This document shows positions 1 to 7,515 of a stretch of 11,159 nucleotides of DNA, piece by piece. This DNA is from Ichthyophonus hoferi. Its lineage: Eukaryota > Opisthokonta > Ichthyosporea > Ichthyophonida > Ichthyophonidae. The translations under genes were made by a program, and so were the position numbers. The stretch lies in the NCBI GenBank assembly GCA_002751075.1, contig NAOQ01000026.1, forward strand, positions 181,636 to 192,794, written 5' to 3'. The notes under the pieces are model-generated. The model was not told where the DNA came from, did no database searches, and worked only from the letters and a program-made list of their open reading frames with translations. The stretch's first letter is position 1, and each line of letters begins with the position of its first letter.

Positions 1-43
<43 letters not shown>
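1..43. repeat. (AG)n microsatellite at window edge
   Basis: About 21 AG dinucleotides start the window, so the tract may be longer. Read on the minus strand, the direction of PP4R3 transcription, it is a pure CT tract inside the last visible intron (224 leftwards). It could therefore serve as a polypyrimidine tract for an acceptor just outside the window, as the purine block at 2521-2580 appears to do for exon 7. The repeat is seen; the splicing role is inferred. Confidence 0.95.
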
Positions 44-44
<1 letters not shown>

Positions 45-49
<5 letters not shown>

Positions 50-224
50 ATTATTATAAACACCAAGTCTGTTAAATGCATACTGCAGGAATATAGTTAA
101 AGAACGGCCCCGTAATATAAATACGTACCTGCTTTCTTTTAAATAATTATGCGATTAGAAAAGGGTTTTATATAGTAGTAGAACAGAGAGAATACTGAGT
201 GGTTAGATATCACACGTTGCTTAC
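45..224 (-). other. Start of intron 10
   Basis: AT-rich sequence after the GTAAGC donor at 224. No coding match to the expected acidic C-terminal tail was found. It contains a CTAAT word and a GTACGT word (128-123 on the minus strand) that are not clearly used. Confidence 0.6.
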
Positions 225-355
225 CGTTTTCGGCCTGAAGCAATACGGTCATTGGTTACCTGCTTCTCGATCCACTTATCAAAATTAGGTATGAGGGGTT
301 GCAAAGTATTACTATGCATGGTAACCAGATGGCTTAGAAGCGATACAATATTCTC
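225..355 (-). CDS. PPP4R3: PP4R3 exon 10 (last visible)
   Basis: This exon has 131 nt, phase 0 in and phase 2 out, with acceptor CATACAG|GAG and donor CG|GTAAGC. It encodes ENIVSLLSHLVTMHSNTLQP and then LIPNFDKWIEKQVTNDRIAS and GRK. This matches human [20 protein letters not shown] and its continuation to the QQRER region. After this point the family becomes disordered and acidic. The following exon is not found between 1 and 224, so the gene continues outside the window. Confidence 0.88.
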
Positions 356-3300
356 CTGTATGGGATTGGTTAATTAGAAATTTAAGTTTTAGCATTAGCT
401 CACATTCATTCTCTTATGTTATTATTAGTAGCTTATAATTGTATGCAATCTTACATTAGGAAATACCGGTAGAACTGAATTAATTTTAAATGATATGATA
501 TGACAAGACGTGATTGGGCGATTTCACCGATCTTCCACTTAATTAATCAATTGATGTATTCTTGTAATCTCACAAACATAACACATTGCATCTCTAGTCT
601 TGTCCTATCATATTTGACCAATACCATACCATACCTACATGGAACAACCCAGTCAAATCAATATCAACTAAATACTCACCACTATCAGCTACCAACCAAA
701 ACAAACTATAATCAATTAATTAAACTTTAAGTATAAAAAAGATAATACGCCAGAAACACCTTCTGCTACCTTACTACAAACTACCAATCATATACCAATC
801 ATTATTTACTTTATGAGCTAATTAATTTACTAATTCAACTAACCTTATAAATAGTATTAAGAAGTGAAAAGGCAGCTGAGTACAACATATTTTGACGGGG
901 TGCGTTCTCAACCAATAGATGTACAACTGGGGCAAGACAATCATTCTCATGTATATAGTGAGCATAGGTTTCATCCTCGGTTGATATCACTGCGCGGATT
1001 AGACGAAGGGCAGCTGTGATTGGTGGGCGTAAGGGTAGTACTAGTGATCAATATGGGTATATATGTGTAAATCCATCAAGTGTCATAAACCAATAAACAA
1101 AAAAGATTTTTTGTATTTATTCTTAAGTCATTGTCCTATAGGTTAGCTTGTTCTGCGTCGTAGACCTTGAAACATATTGCTTGTATTGCTAAGGAGTTTA
1201 TCAACGGTGATATAAAATATGTATGTTATAGTATACTATATTGTATTGCATTTTTAGAAGAGAGACAAATTTTAGTTGGAGAATGAAAATTCAAAACAAA
1301 GATGAATACAAATACTATTAGTATAACAGGAATGCTATGAAATAAAATAGAAATACAGTACAATAAAATATGAATACAATACAATATAATATAAATATCA
1401 TAGAATAAAATATAAATACCATATAATAAAATATAAATACAATATAATATAATATAAACATCATAGAATAAAATATAAATACTATATAATAAAACATAAA
1501 TACCATAGAATATAATATAAATACAATACAATATAATATAAACATCATAGAATATAATATAAATACCATATAATAAAACATAAATGTGCCATAGAATAAA
1601 ATATCAATATTATATAATATAATATAAATACTATACAGTAAAATATAAATACCATGCAATAAAAAATAAATATCATACAATAAAATATAAATACCATATA
1701 ATAAAATATAAATACCACATAATAAAATATAAATACCATGCAATAAAATATAAATACCATGTAATATGTAATAAATATATAAATACTATATAATGAAATA
1801 TAGCTAACAGACAATTGCATTATAATTACCCAATGCTAGATGCTTCTCTCTATGGTTTATCATAAAAGCAACCTGTAGGTAGGGTGATATAAATACATAG
1901 GTAGCCAATACATGCAATGGTCACAATTACCTATATACTAGTCAACTATGATATATGCGTGTGTACGTATATATATGGTCAATGCCTTAAAAGGTTATAT
2001 ATAGTCTTTCATGATTGGTTCATCAATATTGCGATATGTTCTGCTTTTCGGAGCGACAATAATCATTGGTGCAAAATATGATCCATTTTTAAACAAATAA
2101 CACAGCTTATTCATTATGCTATACAATATTTTGCATTCCCATATTTATGTATATGCGTAGACATACCAATACAACAAAATATTATGATAATAAAAATAAT
2201 ATTAAATATAACAAAAAATCACACAAAATCCCCAATAGAAAACAAATTAATATTAAAATATAAACTTAAATACCACCAATCACACCCACGCACCTTAGGC
2301 AATACCATAGAGCCCATTAGTCCGGCCCTAACCACAGCCACTCTTCCATGATCAGAAAGGAACGAGGCTACACAGTCCACTGCATGGTATATACGGTGGC
2401 TGTTCTCTGTAATGCGTAAATTGTCGCTACACGAAAAGTCTTCAAGGAATAATAGGAGACGGCTTACGCATTCTTCCCACAGAACTCGTTGAAGTGTACC
2501 TCGTTGTTGTATCTGCACAGGACGAAGAGGATTAAGAGAGGGAGTGCGAGAGGGGGAGAAAGAGGGAGGTAGATAGGGCTAAGATTAGTTGATGAGGGGG
2601 TAATGCGATTAGGTATTATAATGATAATATTATTATTAATAATGGAAACAGCAACATCAACATCAGCAACAGAAATAATGATAATATGATAATAATAATA
2701 ATAATGACGGTCGCCCTAACAAAACACCTACCAGTACATTTTCCGAATGCATTAGTGTCTGTAGCAATTCAGTGGTGGTAGAGATGGCATCTGGCTGTTT
2801 ACCTTCAATAATTACACTGGTCAAGCCATAGATTAACCGTGGGCCCACCGCCTCTCCCTCCTTGCTTTGCTGTGGGGATTGGTTATAAGTCACGGGATAA
2901 TAAGGGGCCAAGACACCAAAAGGTAGGATTAATATAGCATACACTAGAGATATGATTGAAAGAGAGAGAGAGAAAAAGAAATCAACTATTGGCTTATATA
3001 ATATATGGTGTGTGAATATACTAATTACCCGTAAGCTCAATAAAAGGGGTAAAAATACATTGATATCTATAGCCAATCAAATTACAACACATTAACAGAA
3101 ACGGAAAAAAATAAAAGTAAAAACAGAGTGATCAAGAATTATAAATAAATAAAACTAAAGGAAAAAAAGTATTGGATAACGTACTTTAAATACTTTCAAT
3201 ATTTGCGTTTGGATGAGACTACAGTCATCTGTGAGTAGCACGTTGAGCACCTGTATATGGGCATCTAGGGTTATACACTAGGCATTGGTAGAGGCGGGGC

Positions 3301-6300
3301 ACGTGTGACAGACATAAGTAATCGGATTGGCTGTCATATAAGTCTAACACATTATTATTGAATAAGATTCTTTAACGTAGTAGTTAGTATATATATATTG
3401 CTATGGTTATTGCCACATGCTTTAGAGTATTGCACCAGAATCATTGATAAGATGTTAATTCTATTCTCATTCAACGCCGACTCACCGTTAAAAATAGATT
3501 TACACAAAACGGAATGATGATGAATTCTATATCGACAGGTAATATAATTAGTATCCATTTATACATAAACATGACATGTGCATGCATGTATTTGCATGCA
3601 TGCACATACACAAAAGCACATACATATATACATATTATTCACACATATATGCATAGATATACACACATACAAACATCTATACATATATCATACTCTTTTT
3701 ATCTTGCCTAAACACACCTCTGTAACAGCGGAAGAACAATTTTCGTTCAACAGATATGACGTCAGAGGCTCTAAAAGACCTTGCTCCATGAGTACCTGAT
3801 AAGGAGTCAATCCAAAATCAGCCTTAAATTTAAATCATATGATTATTTAGTAAAGCAAGCATTTGTTACAATATTATCACTTTGATATTTTAATCTGTGT
3901 ATACACTAATCACAACCAAATAAAAAAGAATTCAAAAGACTATAATATAATATAATATAATATAATATAATATAATATAATATAATATAATATAATATAA
4001 TATAATATAATATAAAATAATATAAAACAATATAATAACACCTGATAACTATAAATAATAACACATCCAAGATATGTCAAGAATCTATATGTCATTAAAT
4101 AAACCCGTAATAGGTTATATCTCGTAATCTTTATCCAGTAGCAGACCATATTACGTATAATATTCAATACATCAAACTATAAACCTTATCACACCTACAT
4201 ATACTCACCTCCATAATTTCAATCTTTTGAAGCGGCGGCATAGTTATAGCCAATTGGCACACGGCCCGCAAGAGACGCAATAGGTCAAGGGAATGTTTCC
4301 CCTTCGCCAATGAAAATCCGTTTTTACCCTGCAGCTCTCCAAACAGCTGAGCTAGAAATTTGCGATCAGCTGATAATCCACGAATGATATCCCTGTTATA
4401 GTTATTAATACATGCAGTAACAGCTTGGTTGGATGGTTCCTCAGGCACACATCCCAAGACTACATCACGCAGATAACTCAATCGGTAAGAGGTATGGATA
4501 CGATCCTCCAATCCATTGCGTCCAATGGGAATCACCTGTGAATAAAATAAATTGATAAGTGGGTGATGGTAATAAAATGATAGGAGATGATTGGATGGAG
4601 AGTGTGGGAAGTGTTCTGAAATGGATGTGGATTAGCTGTTAATTATATACCCAATGCGATTGGATAGCTATTTTAAGTGGTGGCATCATGTGTGTATTGA
4701 TAGAGTAATTAACGGCATATTACTATAGTAACCATATATAGCAAGATGAGAGAGTAGGGACAGAGAATAACCAATAGGATAGTTTCATTTTAGTTTCTAT
4801 ATATGTGTAGTGGAGATATGATTGAATGACAATATTTTTTCCAAGAGGCTAATATAAAAGGTATAAATGGGTTTAACAAAAAGATATTAATTCACTAATA
4901 TTTAACAGAATAAAGAACAGCAATAATTACCCAATCCAAAAAATAAATTAAAATATTTAAGTTGCTTCGTAGTTATAAGTTCAATAGTATTAAAATTAAT
5001 AGTTAAGTTTTACTAAACACCAGGCAACGCTCTAGTAACTAGACTATAACTTCGCCGCACTATACACATACTTCTTATGATAGTAACAATTGCTTATTTA
5101 AGTAGTTAAAATTTGAAGGCAAGGAAATGAGAGGTGGTCTACCAATCACGCTAAATGCTGTAGAAATAGAACTATTAAACTAGGAAGGTAATTGCTGCAT
5201 AAACTACTAAACCAGCATTGCTAGCCAATAGATTAGTGCAAGATAGAAGGCGTGATTGGTTTAATAAAACAGTCCGGTAACACTAGATCACTAGTAAGGG
5301 AAAGACAGAGATACACATTCCTAATACATATTCTACACTTAATGGGTGGGAGATTATGTGCTAATATATATAGTACATGATATGATATGTACCTAACAAC
5401 CACCAGGGTCTTTACAACAATCAATCTACTCACCTCCTTAAATGAACTTATTTTGGTAATAAAGTTTCTGTGGACTTGTTTTTCACACCCTGGTACATAT
5501 TCTAATACACCAATCACTTCCATTAAAAGCCCCGCGTCACATATCTCTTCTACTATGGAGGCTTCACCCAGGTCAAAGATGGCCTGCAATCAATAATCAA
5601 TATAATGTTAGTAATAAAATTATAAAAACAGAGTGCATATGAGTGAATATAAATAAGACGTATAAGAAGAAAAAAAAAAGAGAATAAAAAGACATAAACA
5701 AAAGAAAAAGAACTTATATATATATGCATATATGTATATATGTATATATGTAAGTATGTATGTGTATGTATGTGTATGTATGTATGTATGTATGTATGTA
5801 TACATATACGTATGTATGTATGTATGTACGTAGGTATATATATATGCTTATGTGTATTGTATGCGTGCTTCTAACCGTAAATAAAATTAATATCAATAAA
5901 AGTAAAACATTATACAATAAACATTTATTATAAAACTATATAGCATTAAATTTGTTACATAAAAATAAACTCATTATGTAACAACAAATCATTCACCTTG
6001 AACACTGTATATAATTTATGTATAGTGATCAAATCATTTTTCCTTTCCGCCTCCAGGAATAGCTCTATTAATTTCTGTATATAATCCTTCCTTAATATTA
6101 TTCCCGCGGTCTTCTCATGAAAGAAAGTAGATACAGTCTTCAAATGTATTGTCAAGGCATCTAAACACTTTAGCTCGGGAGGCGGGAGTGTGTCAATATC
6201 AGAATCCTCTTCAAAGGAGATATCATTAATACTAGGGCTATGTGGAAGTTCCCCAGGCCCATGTTCCGCAATATGTTTTCGTGTATGAAGCGTTCTAAGA

Positions 6301-6641
6301 CGGGAAATTAAATCAAAAAGGTCCTCACATCCTTCTTTACTCTCAAAACTAAGGGCAAGATCAGTACCATCGGCCTCCTTCCACAATACAAGAGTGTCCT
6401 GTTGATTGCTATAGGCATCTGTGTCTAACTTTACCACGGAGTCTAGCATCACGGTTCCGTCCTCTTCTGAACGGACCACTAAGGAAATATCTTTTACCTG
6501 GTCCTTAAACTCTGCTGTTACAAAGCCACACCCTTTATCTACCCATTGGTATTCATCGTCCAAGGTATAACACTTCACTCTCCAATGAAAAGCAGTAAGC
6601 ATGGCTTTTACCATGGTTGTTGCAAATGACTTCCCACTCAT
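225..6641 (-). CDS. PPP4R3: PP4R3/SMEK/Psy2, regulatory subunit 3 of protein phosphatase 4 (3' end outside window)
   Basis: This is the targeting subunit of the PP4 phosphatase. In other organisms it joins the PP4 catalytic subunit and PP4R2 in the nucleus, recruits substrates through an EVH1 domain, and acts in gamma-H2A/Rad53 dephosphorylation, mitosis and growth signalling. Exons on the minus strand: 6641-5997, 5583-5434, 4535-4209, 3795-3718, 3250-3185, 2869-2732, 2512-2294, 1121-1091, 1013-844 and 355-225. They total 651 codons plus two bases. Order in the protein: EVH1/PH-like domain (residues about 20-118), acidic linker (about 118-155), SMK-1 domain (from about 155), then ARM/HEAT-like helices. 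Family landmarks include QQDTLVLW (human QQDTLIVW), DLALSFE, an ITKISSFKEVIPI segment (human LTKTAKFKEVIPI) and ALRLIRAVI (fly ALRFMRKII). Human PP4R3A is about 830 residues, so the variable acidic tail and nuclear-localisation region are missing. Family assignment is firm; individual small exons are predictions. Confidence 0.93.
356..843 (-). other. Intron 9 of PP4R3 (488 bp)
   Basis: Begins GTTAGTTG and ends AACCAATCCCATACAG. It holds AT-rich sequence with three TGATTGG/CCAATCA words (511-517, 783-790, 794-801). A 76-codon plus-strand frame at 500-730 has no coding character and lies antisense to the intron. No other feature is seen. Confidence 0.8.
844..1013 (-). CDS. PPP4R3: PP4R3 exon 9
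   Basis: This exon has 170 nt, phase 1 in and phase 0 out, with acceptor AATCACAG|CT and donor AAG|GTTAGT. It encodes ALRLIRAVISTEDETYAHYI (human [20 protein letters not shown]), then APVVHLLVENAPRQNMLYSA (human [20 protein letters not shown]). This is one of the most conserved blocks of the family and shows clear identity. Confidence 0.93.
1091..1121 (-). CDS. PPP4R3: PP4R3 exon 8, candidate 31-nt micro-exon
   Basis: Exon 9 opens one base into a codon while exon 7 ends on a codon boundary, so a small exon of length 3n+1 is required between them. This 31-nt stretch fits, flanked by CTTAAG on the acceptor side and G|GTTTAT as donor. It encodes NKYKKSFLFI plus the first base of an alanine codon. 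Joined to exon 9 it gives SFLFIAALRLIR, matching fly TFLVLGALRFMR at the same place. The donor is weak and the acceptor lacks a pyrimidine tract, so the exact ends are a prediction. Confidence 0.68.
1122..2293 (-). other. Intron 7 of PP4R3 (1172 bp, the longest)
   Basis: Begins GTGCGTGG. The exact 3' end depends on the micro-exon call. It carries the 21-bp AT minisatellite plus two copies of TGATTGGT/ACCAATCA (2012-2019, 2275-2282). I see no conserved coding segment or RNA gene in it. Confidence 0.75.
1335..1803. repeat. AT-rich minisatellite, 21-bp unit, inside intron 7
   Basis: Roughly twenty degenerate copies of AATAAAATATAAATACCATA plus a final T, with shorter 16-bp variants (AATATAAACATCATAG) that recur at about 1455 and 1535 and suggest higher-order copying. 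Because 21 is a multiple of three, the minus strand stays open in several frames and reads as Phe/Ile/Tyr heptads. Those frames are by-products of the repeat. Confidence 0.93.
2294..2512 (-). CDS. PPP4R3: PP4R3 exon 7
   Basis: This exon holds 73 codons, phase 0, with acceptor CTGTGCAG|ATA behind a 55-nt pyrimidine tract and donor AAG|GTGCGT. It encodes helices with RVLWEECVSRLLLFLEDFS, then IYHAVDCVASFLSDHGRVAV and VRAGLMGSMVLPK. The last part corresponds to human YIINKDILRRVLVLM. The region that in animals reads FFYKHCM is strongly changed here (VLWEECV), although neighbouring residues align. Confidence 0.9.
2521..2580 (-). promoter_or_regulatory. Long polypyrimidine tract of intron 6
   Basis: On the minus strand about 55 bases of almost pure C and T precede the TGTGCAG acceptor of exon 7. 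It is the strongest tract in the gene. Intron 6 (2513-2731) is otherwise AT-rich. Confidence 0.75.
2621..2706. repeat. ATA/TAA trinucleotide-rich stretch
   Basis: Imperfect ATT/AAT trinucleotide runs at about 2621-2645 and 2673-2706, separated by a CAACATCAGCAACAG-type stretch, lie inside intron 6 of PP4R3. Confidence 0.75.
2732..2869 (-). CDS. PPP4R3: PP4R3 exon 6
   Basis: This exon holds 46 codons, phase 0, with acceptor CCCCACAG|CAA and donor CTG|GTAGGT. It encodes LIYGLTSVIIEGKQPDAIST followed by TTELLQTLMHSENVL. This matches the human run [20 protein letters not shown] and LMGLLRTLVDPENML. The first ten residues (QSKEGEAVGP) are a species-specific loop in place of the human acidic QQNDDD. 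Confidence 0.93.
2870..3184 (-). other. Intron 5 of PP4R3 (315 bp)
   Basis: Begins GTACGTTATCC and ends ATAACCAATCCCCACAG. It contains a CT-rich run (minus strand, about 2957-2980) and one CCAATCA word at 3073-3079. No gene is seen. Confidence 0.8.
3185..3250 (-). CDS. PPP4R3: PP4R3 exon 5 (66 nt)
   Basis: This exon holds 22 codons, phase 0, with acceptor CATATACAG|GTG and donor AAA|GTACGT. It encodes VLNVLLTDDCSLIQTQILKV and two further residues. This lines up position by position with human IFSYLVEYNPSMVREFVM, which directly follows the exon 4 match, so exon 4 splices straight to it. Short, but supported by frame, signals and alignment. Confidence 0.85.
3486..3526 (-). other. Possible 41-nt poison exon in intron 4
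   Basis: The acceptor GATATAG|AATTC lies about 21 nt after the branch A of TACTAAT, and the donor ACG|GTGAGT is identical in its GTGAGT to the donors of exons 2 and 3. With phase-0 entry the stretch reads eight codons and then TAA, so inclusion would truncate PP4R3. No family residues are encoded. Use of these sites is an inference. Confidence 0.35.
3576..3695. repeat. CA/TA-rich microsatellite (ACATAC-like)
   Basis: Irregular CATGCA, ACATAC and ACATATAT repeats in the 5' part of intron 4. Two plus-strand frames here consist of His/Thr/Tyr repeats and are repeat artefacts. Confidence 0.85.
3718..3795 (-). CDS. PPP4R3: PP4R3 exon 4
   Basis: This exon holds 26 codons, phase 0, with acceptor TTATCAG|GTA and donor GAG|GTGTGT. 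It encodes VLMEQGLLEPLTSYLL and then NENCSSAVTE, matching human [20 protein letters not shown] and the residues after it. There is no methionine start of its own; the boundaries come from splice signals and continuity with exon 5. Confidence 0.88.
3796..4208 (-). other. Intron 3 of PP4R3 (413 bp)
   Basis: Begins GTGAGTATATG and ends TCCTTATCAG. It is dominated by the (TATAA)n array. No coding or RNA signal is seen. Confidence 0.8.
3941..4037. repeat. (TATAA)n pentanucleotide microsatellite
   Basis: About fifteen perfect TATAA units (3941-4015) followed by an imperfect tail of TATAAAACAA-type units, inside intron 3. Confidence 0.95.
4209..4535 (-). CDS. PPP4R3: PP4R3 exon 3: SMK-1 domain, helical part
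   Basis: This exon holds 109 codons, phase 0, with acceptor TTCACAG|GTG and donor GAG|GTGAGT. It opens with VIPIGRNGLEDRIHTSYRLS (human [20 protein letters not shown]), followed by YLRDVVL (human YIQDMVL) and DRKFLAQLFGEL (human DEKFLTDLFAQL). The C-terminal half, LLRLLRAVCQLAITMPP, replaces human LVNFLKEFCAFSQTLQP. The segment after FGELQ is lysine/glycine-rich and shows no specific match. Confidence 0.95.
4536..5433 (-). other. Intron 2 of PP4R3 (898 bp)
   Basis: Begins GTGAGTAG and ends ATTTTATTCACAG. It is AT-rich, with scattered CCAAT/ATTGG words including TGATTGG at 4588-4594 and ACCAATCA/TGATTGGT at 5141-5148 and 5253-5260. I read it on both strands and see no gene, RNA or mobile element. 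Confidence 0.8.
5434..5583 (-). CDS. PPP4R3: PP4R3 exon 2: SMK-1 domain
   Basis: This exon holds 50 codons, phase 0 on both sides, with acceptor TTGCAG|GCC and donor GAG|GTGAGT. It encodes a segment with MEVIGVLEYVPG (human MDVIGCLEYDPA) and HRNFITKISSFKE (human HREFLTKTAKFKE), the best conserved core of the SMK-1 domain. The in-frame match to exons 1 and 3 fixes both boundaries. Confidence 0.96.
5584..5996 (-). other. Intron 1 of PP4R3 (413 bp)
   Basis: Begins GTGAATGATT and ends TTGATTGCAG. It is filled mainly by the ATGT tetranucleotide repeat and an A-rich stretch at about 5660-5712. Confidence 0.85.
5716..5848. repeat. (TATG)n / (TA)n compound microsatellite
   Basis: Tandem TATG units with TATATATG and TGTATG variants. 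The longest uninterrupted run is near 5775-5802. Minus-strand frames here read as Thr/Tyr/Ile/His repeats and are not genes. Confidence 0.95.
5997..6641 (-). CDS. PPP4R3: PP4R3 exon 1: EVH1/PH-like domain and start of SMK-1 domain
   Basis: This exon holds 215 codons. The EVH1/PH-like fold begins near residue 20 (HWRVKCYTLDD; human RRVKVYTLNED), with the family signatures QQDTLVLW (80-87) and DLALSFE (94-100). In flies this domain binds FxxP-type ligands. An acidic linker follows, with ISFEEDSDIDTLPPPELKCL at 141-160, then the SMK-1 domain with YIQKLIELF (human YIKKLLELF). The donor is AAG|GTGAAT, phase 0. The first ATG (6641-6639) has A at -3. A second in-frame ATG at 6614-6612 sits in the stronger context ACCATGG and would give an N-terminus closer in length to the human one. 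The frame stays open upstream of 6641 without another ATG, so the start is not certain. Confidence 0.95.
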
Positions 6642-7149
6642 GTTATAGTATCGCTTAAAGTAATACTTGGGTATACTGGTGTAGGGTTGATAAAGTATTC
6701 TTGTAGTGCTATAGTTACATAAGATAAGTATGTGTTTTTGTTTTGTTTTAATTGTTATCAGATGAAGTAAATTTTGGTATAGGATTCCATTATTAGTTAT
6801 TATTTGCGTCGTAATAATAGTATTTTATGCATAAGATTTTACACCTTTGGAATTTTAGCTGAGGTTATAGTGTTTCCAAACACCCAAATAAAATAAACAA
6901 ATCCATAAATAAATAGATATAGTGTATAAGAAAGATGACTAGAACAATGATTATTACTAATATTATACTTGCAAAAAAAATACTAATAAATAATTAAAAA
7001 AGAAAAGAAAATTGATTAATTTTCCGGTAAACTACAGCAAAACAAACAAAAACAAACAAAAACAAACAAAAATATATATATAGGTAGGTGAATATACTAC
7101 TTAATTATGCAAGTATAAACAATAAAACGTCATTGAATTATAGATAAGA
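6642..7149 (-). other. Leader / proximal upstream region of PP4R3
   Basis: About 500 bp between the start codon and the candidate promoter, strongly AT-rich. It probably holds the 5' untranslated leader, and an intron there cannot be excluded. No upstream coding exon with family similarity is seen. Confidence 0.5.
7039..7072. repeat. A-rich 10-bp tandem repeat
   Basis: Three copies of AAAACAAACA in a row, followed by a TA run, upstream of PP4R3. Confidence 0.85.
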
Positions 7150-7345
7150 CGTGGGAGGGTTTAGCGCCATTTCACCGCGCCAAAAGTTTTCATCGATGAT
7201 TCTATTGGCTAATTAGTTACTATTGCTCTAAATATAGATATATCCACTGTTATGATTGGCTAATATTAATATTTTAATGTTATTGGTCTGTTAAATGGCT
7301 CGCTGTAACGGTCGACCAGATTGGATCTAACTGAATACGATTGGT
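7147..7345 (-). promoter_or_regulatory. Candidate promoter: E2F-like pair plus CCAAT cluster
   Basis: A short GC-rich island in AT-rich DNA. The word CGCGCCAAAA (7176-7185) is the reverse complement of TTTTGGCGCG, the canonical E2F/DP site. TTTAGCGCC (7160-7168) is a near-match in the opposite orientation. Upstream with respect to PP4R3 lie at least five ATTGG words (about 7203, 7255, 7281, 7320, 7341), which read as CCAAT on the minus strand. E2F and NF-Y pairing is known for cell-cycle genes. The spacing of about 520 bp to the ATG allows this to be the PP4R3 promoter, but the direction is not proven. Confidence 0.5.
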
Positions 7346-7364
7346 TTTGATTGTATTGCTTATC

Positions 7365-7515
7365 ATGTGTACGTATGTACGTATGATAGCATGTATTTAT
7401 GTATCATGTATTTATAAATGCATATATTGTTATTTGTATGTATTTACATCTGTGTAATGTATATAACGTATAAATCTATATATGTATACATCTATATATC
7501 TGTATACGTATAAAT
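7365..7515. repeat. TATG/TACG-rich simple sequence
   Basis: Irregular GTACGTAT, ATGTATTT and CTATATAT repeats. They include the direct repeat GTACGTAT GTACGTAT near 7369-7384. Confidence 0.7.

Larger units (their letters stand above)
3251..3717 (-). other. Intron 4 of PP4R3 (467 bp) with cryptic exon signals
   Basis: Begins GTGTGTTT and ends ATATACAG. It carries two strong branch-point words on the minus strand, TACTAAT (3553-3547) and TACTAAC (3389-3383), and an internal GTGAGT donor. These frame a possible 41-nt cassette exon at 3526-3486. Its first half is a CA/TA-rich microsatellite. Confidence 0.78.

Noticed and set aside
123-140. A seven-base micro-exon AAAGCAG followed by GTACGT as exon 11
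   Set aside because: The frame fits, but seven bases give no alignable residues, and such words occur by chance; the real exon 11 is probably outside the window.
1226-1820. Three long minus-strand frames rich in Phe, Ile and Tyr
   Set aside because: They are frames of the 21-bp AT minisatellite inside intron 7; heptad composition and overlap in different frames show they are repeat artefacts.
3355-3558. A 67-codon minus-strand frame with LNENRINILSMILVQYSKAC, first considered as a PP4R3 exon
   Set aside because: The expected residues are supplied better by the exon at 3250-3185, which joins exon 4 and exon 6 in frame; this stretch is intron 4.
3514-3799. Two plus-strand His/Thr/Tyr-rich frames
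   Set aside because: They are microsatellite translations, partly antisense to exon 4.
5387-5596. Plus-strand frame antisense to exon 2
   Set aside because: Shadow of PP4R3 exon 2; no coding character of its own.
5620-5917. Minus-strand Tyr/Thr/Ile/His frames
   Set aside because: They translate the TATG tetranucleotide repeat within intron 1.
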